The position numbers were made by a program, and so were the translations under genes. Source: Oscillospiraceae bacterium (GTDB taxonomy: Bacteria; Bacillota_A; Clostridia; Oscillospirales; Acutalibacteraceae). Taken from it: DNA of 7,126 bases. Positions 6,047 to 7,126 of this stretch are shown here, one piece after another. Within the stretch, counting starts at the first letter, position 1. Every line of letters begins with the position of its first letter. The notes below the pieces were generated by a model that saw only the letters and a list, made by a program, of their open reading frames with translations, ran no database searches and had not been told where the DNA came from. The DNA lies in the NCBI GenBank assembly GCA_003519645.1, contig DOWI01000260.1:1-7126 (forward strand), written 5' to 3'.

Positions 6047-6314
6047 CCAAACTTTCCCAGAGTGTTTAAGCTCTTGCCTGCACAGCAGGTTACTGTATTA
6101 AGTTAATGTGAACTACCAGAAAAATTCCTACTCAATGCCGACATTTGACTTAAATACTAGATTCGGGAAAAAACGTGATATATTGTTGAGTTTAATTTAC
6201 TACTCAAAACTTTGTGCCTCAATACGCTTAACTTCCAGTGTTTATGCACATTTCAGTGATTGAGTGGTAAGAAATGCAGGAAGTTCACAGTTAATTAACT
6301 CAACTTAACAATTA
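6047..6314. other. Convergent intergenic spacer with weak inverted repeats
   Basis: Two genes converge on this AT-rich spacer, so it should hold their transcription ends. I see a short GC hairpin CCTGC/GCAGG (6077-6089, 3-base loop) without a T run, TTGAGT/ACTCAA (6186-6207), an imperfect stem AACTTCC (6230-6236) with GGAAGTT (6279-6285) plus CATTTC (6249-6254) with GAAATG (6271-6276), and the palindrome GTTAATTAAC (6290-6299). None is a textbook intrinsic terminator. No coding region or RNA gene is recognisable. Confidence 0.5.
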
Positions 6315-7126
6315 TCACCCAGAATGCACCCGTATGATTTCAAGAATTAACGAGCATGCTTTTGTCATATCGGAAATGGATATCTGCTCCTGTGTGCTGT
6401 GTACATTTGTCATGCCTATGCTTATATCGACAGCAGGTATCCCTTTATAGTTTATTACAGAGGTGTCACTTATGCCACCGGTAGCATGGAGGTTTAATTT
6501 AATCCCCAGCCTGTCCGCAGCCTTTTTCATTAATAAAAGAATTGGATGGCTCTCCTGAATGTTGTAACCATCATGATTCCTTTTTACCTCGGCTTGGAAG
6601 GTGCCTCCCTCCGCTATTACGACCTTCTCCAGGATATCTGATATTTGTTTTGTATATTTATTTATTTTATCTTCGTATATGCATCTTATTTCACCATCTA
6701 AAATTACCTCATCCGGGACAATATTTCTTGCTCTCCCGCCTTTGATTATTCCAATATTACAGGTGCTGTCCTCATCTATTCTGCCCATAAACGGGAGGGC
6801 GGCAACAGCCTTTGCGGCAATTAAAATTGCATTTATGCCTTCCTCAGGAGAAAGTCCGGCATGTGCAGATTTACCATTAATGGTGAATTTTATGTGATTA
6901 TAATAAGGAGCTTTAACAGCTGCAGTTCCGATTGGACCGGTATCATCAAGAATATAGGCGAATTTTGCGGGAATTTTTGAAACATCAAGATGTTTTGCTC
7001 CTACAAGACCTTCCTCCTCGGCTATTGTAAAAACAGCATAAATATCGCCATGCGAAATATTCTTTTCTTTAATAACCCGTATGGCTTCAAATATACAAGC
7101 TACGCCTGCCAGATCATCGCCTCCCA
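6315..7126 (-). CDS. M20-family zinc metallopeptidase, PepT-like (N-terminus outside window)
   Basis: The minus strand reads 269 codons from the right edge to TGA at 6317-6315. The first complete codons encode GGDDLAG, the GxDD block with the bridging metal Asp. AEEEG (visible residues 35-39) supplies the catalytic Glu and a metal Glu. YILDD (57-61) has another ligand candidate, and SAHAG (86-90) with EEGINAI opens the dimerisation domain. GGISDTSVINYKG and NVHSTQEQISI near the C-terminus carry the last His ligand. This order fits the peptidase T-like branch of M20: cytoplasmic di-zinc enzymes that remove N-terminal residues from small peptides. About 100 residues, including the first HxD ligand motif, should lie beyond the edge if the length is typical (roughly 370-380). 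All visible metal and catalytic residues are intact. The substrate cannot be told from sequence; an aminoacylase or carboxypeptidase-like M20 enzyme is the alternative. It converges with the prs-like gene and is not part of its operon. Confidence 0.88.
   Translation of the reverse strand, partial: GGDDLAGVACIFEAIRVIKEKNISHGDIYAVFTIAEEEGLVGAKHLDVSKIPAKFAYILDDTGPIGTAAVKAPYYNHIKFTINGKSAHAGLSPEEGINAILIAAKAVAALPFMGRIDEDSTCNIGIIKGGRARNIVPDEVILDGEIRCIYEDKINKYTKQISDILEKVVIAEGGTFQAEVKRNHDGYNIQESHPILLLMKKAADRLGIKLNLHATGGISDTSVINYKGIPAVDISIGMTNVHSTQEQISISDMTKACSLILEIIRVHSG

Noticed and set aside
1..7126. CRISPR array, tRNA or rRNA genes
   Set aside because: No regularly spaced repeats, cloverleaf-like segments or rRNA-like stretches were seen on either strand.

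Overview
The window looks like chromosomal DNA of a low-GC Firmicute, most likely class Clostridia. The coding regions are AT-rich, gene starts carry strong Shine-Dalgarno sites (AAAGGAGGTC before the second operon gene), one gene starts with TTG after a good ribosome site, and the flanking genes (DUF39 homocysteine-biosynthesis protein, PepT-like M20 peptidase, divergent PRPP synthetase) are of types found in anaerobic clostridia. The assignment rests on sequence style and gene content, not on a marker gene.

Layout. Bases 1-1030 (minus) hold most of a HcyBio/DUF39 gene whose 3' end lies beyond the left edge. A 290-base divergent intergenic region follows, with an extended -10 promoter for that gene and a weaker one for the operon to the right, whose leader can form a hairpin or pseudoknot. 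Bases 1321-4773 (plus) are a compact three-gene operon: a MotA/TolQ/ExbB-family channel subunit with a helical tail of about 300 residues, a MotB/OmpA-type wall-anchoring partner with an extended coiled coil, and a TPR-like protein without a recognised enzymatic domain. Next comes a GC-rich, strongly foldable intergenic block (about 4778-4905), then a divergent ribose-phosphate diphosphokinase (5051-6046, plus). A convergent spacer separates it from the 3' part of an M20 zinc peptidase (6315-7126, minus), whose N-terminus lies beyond the right edge.

How the genes work together. The three-gene operon is the most interesting part. The first two proteins have the architecture of a proton- or sodium-driven rotary motor of the ZorA/ZorB kind: a three-segment channel subunit with a long cytoplasmic tail, and a single-span subunit with an ion-carrying Asp and an OmpA-like peptidoglycan-binding domain. 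The genes that would make it a Zorya anti-phage system (zorC/zorD or zorE) are not next to it, and the third gene instead encodes a TPR-like protein. The flanking genes look metabolic rather than defensive. I therefore read it as an uncharacterised tailed wall-anchored motor with a TPR partner, function unknown. The other genes appear to be independent transcription units for sulfur/amino-acid, nucleotide and peptide metabolism.
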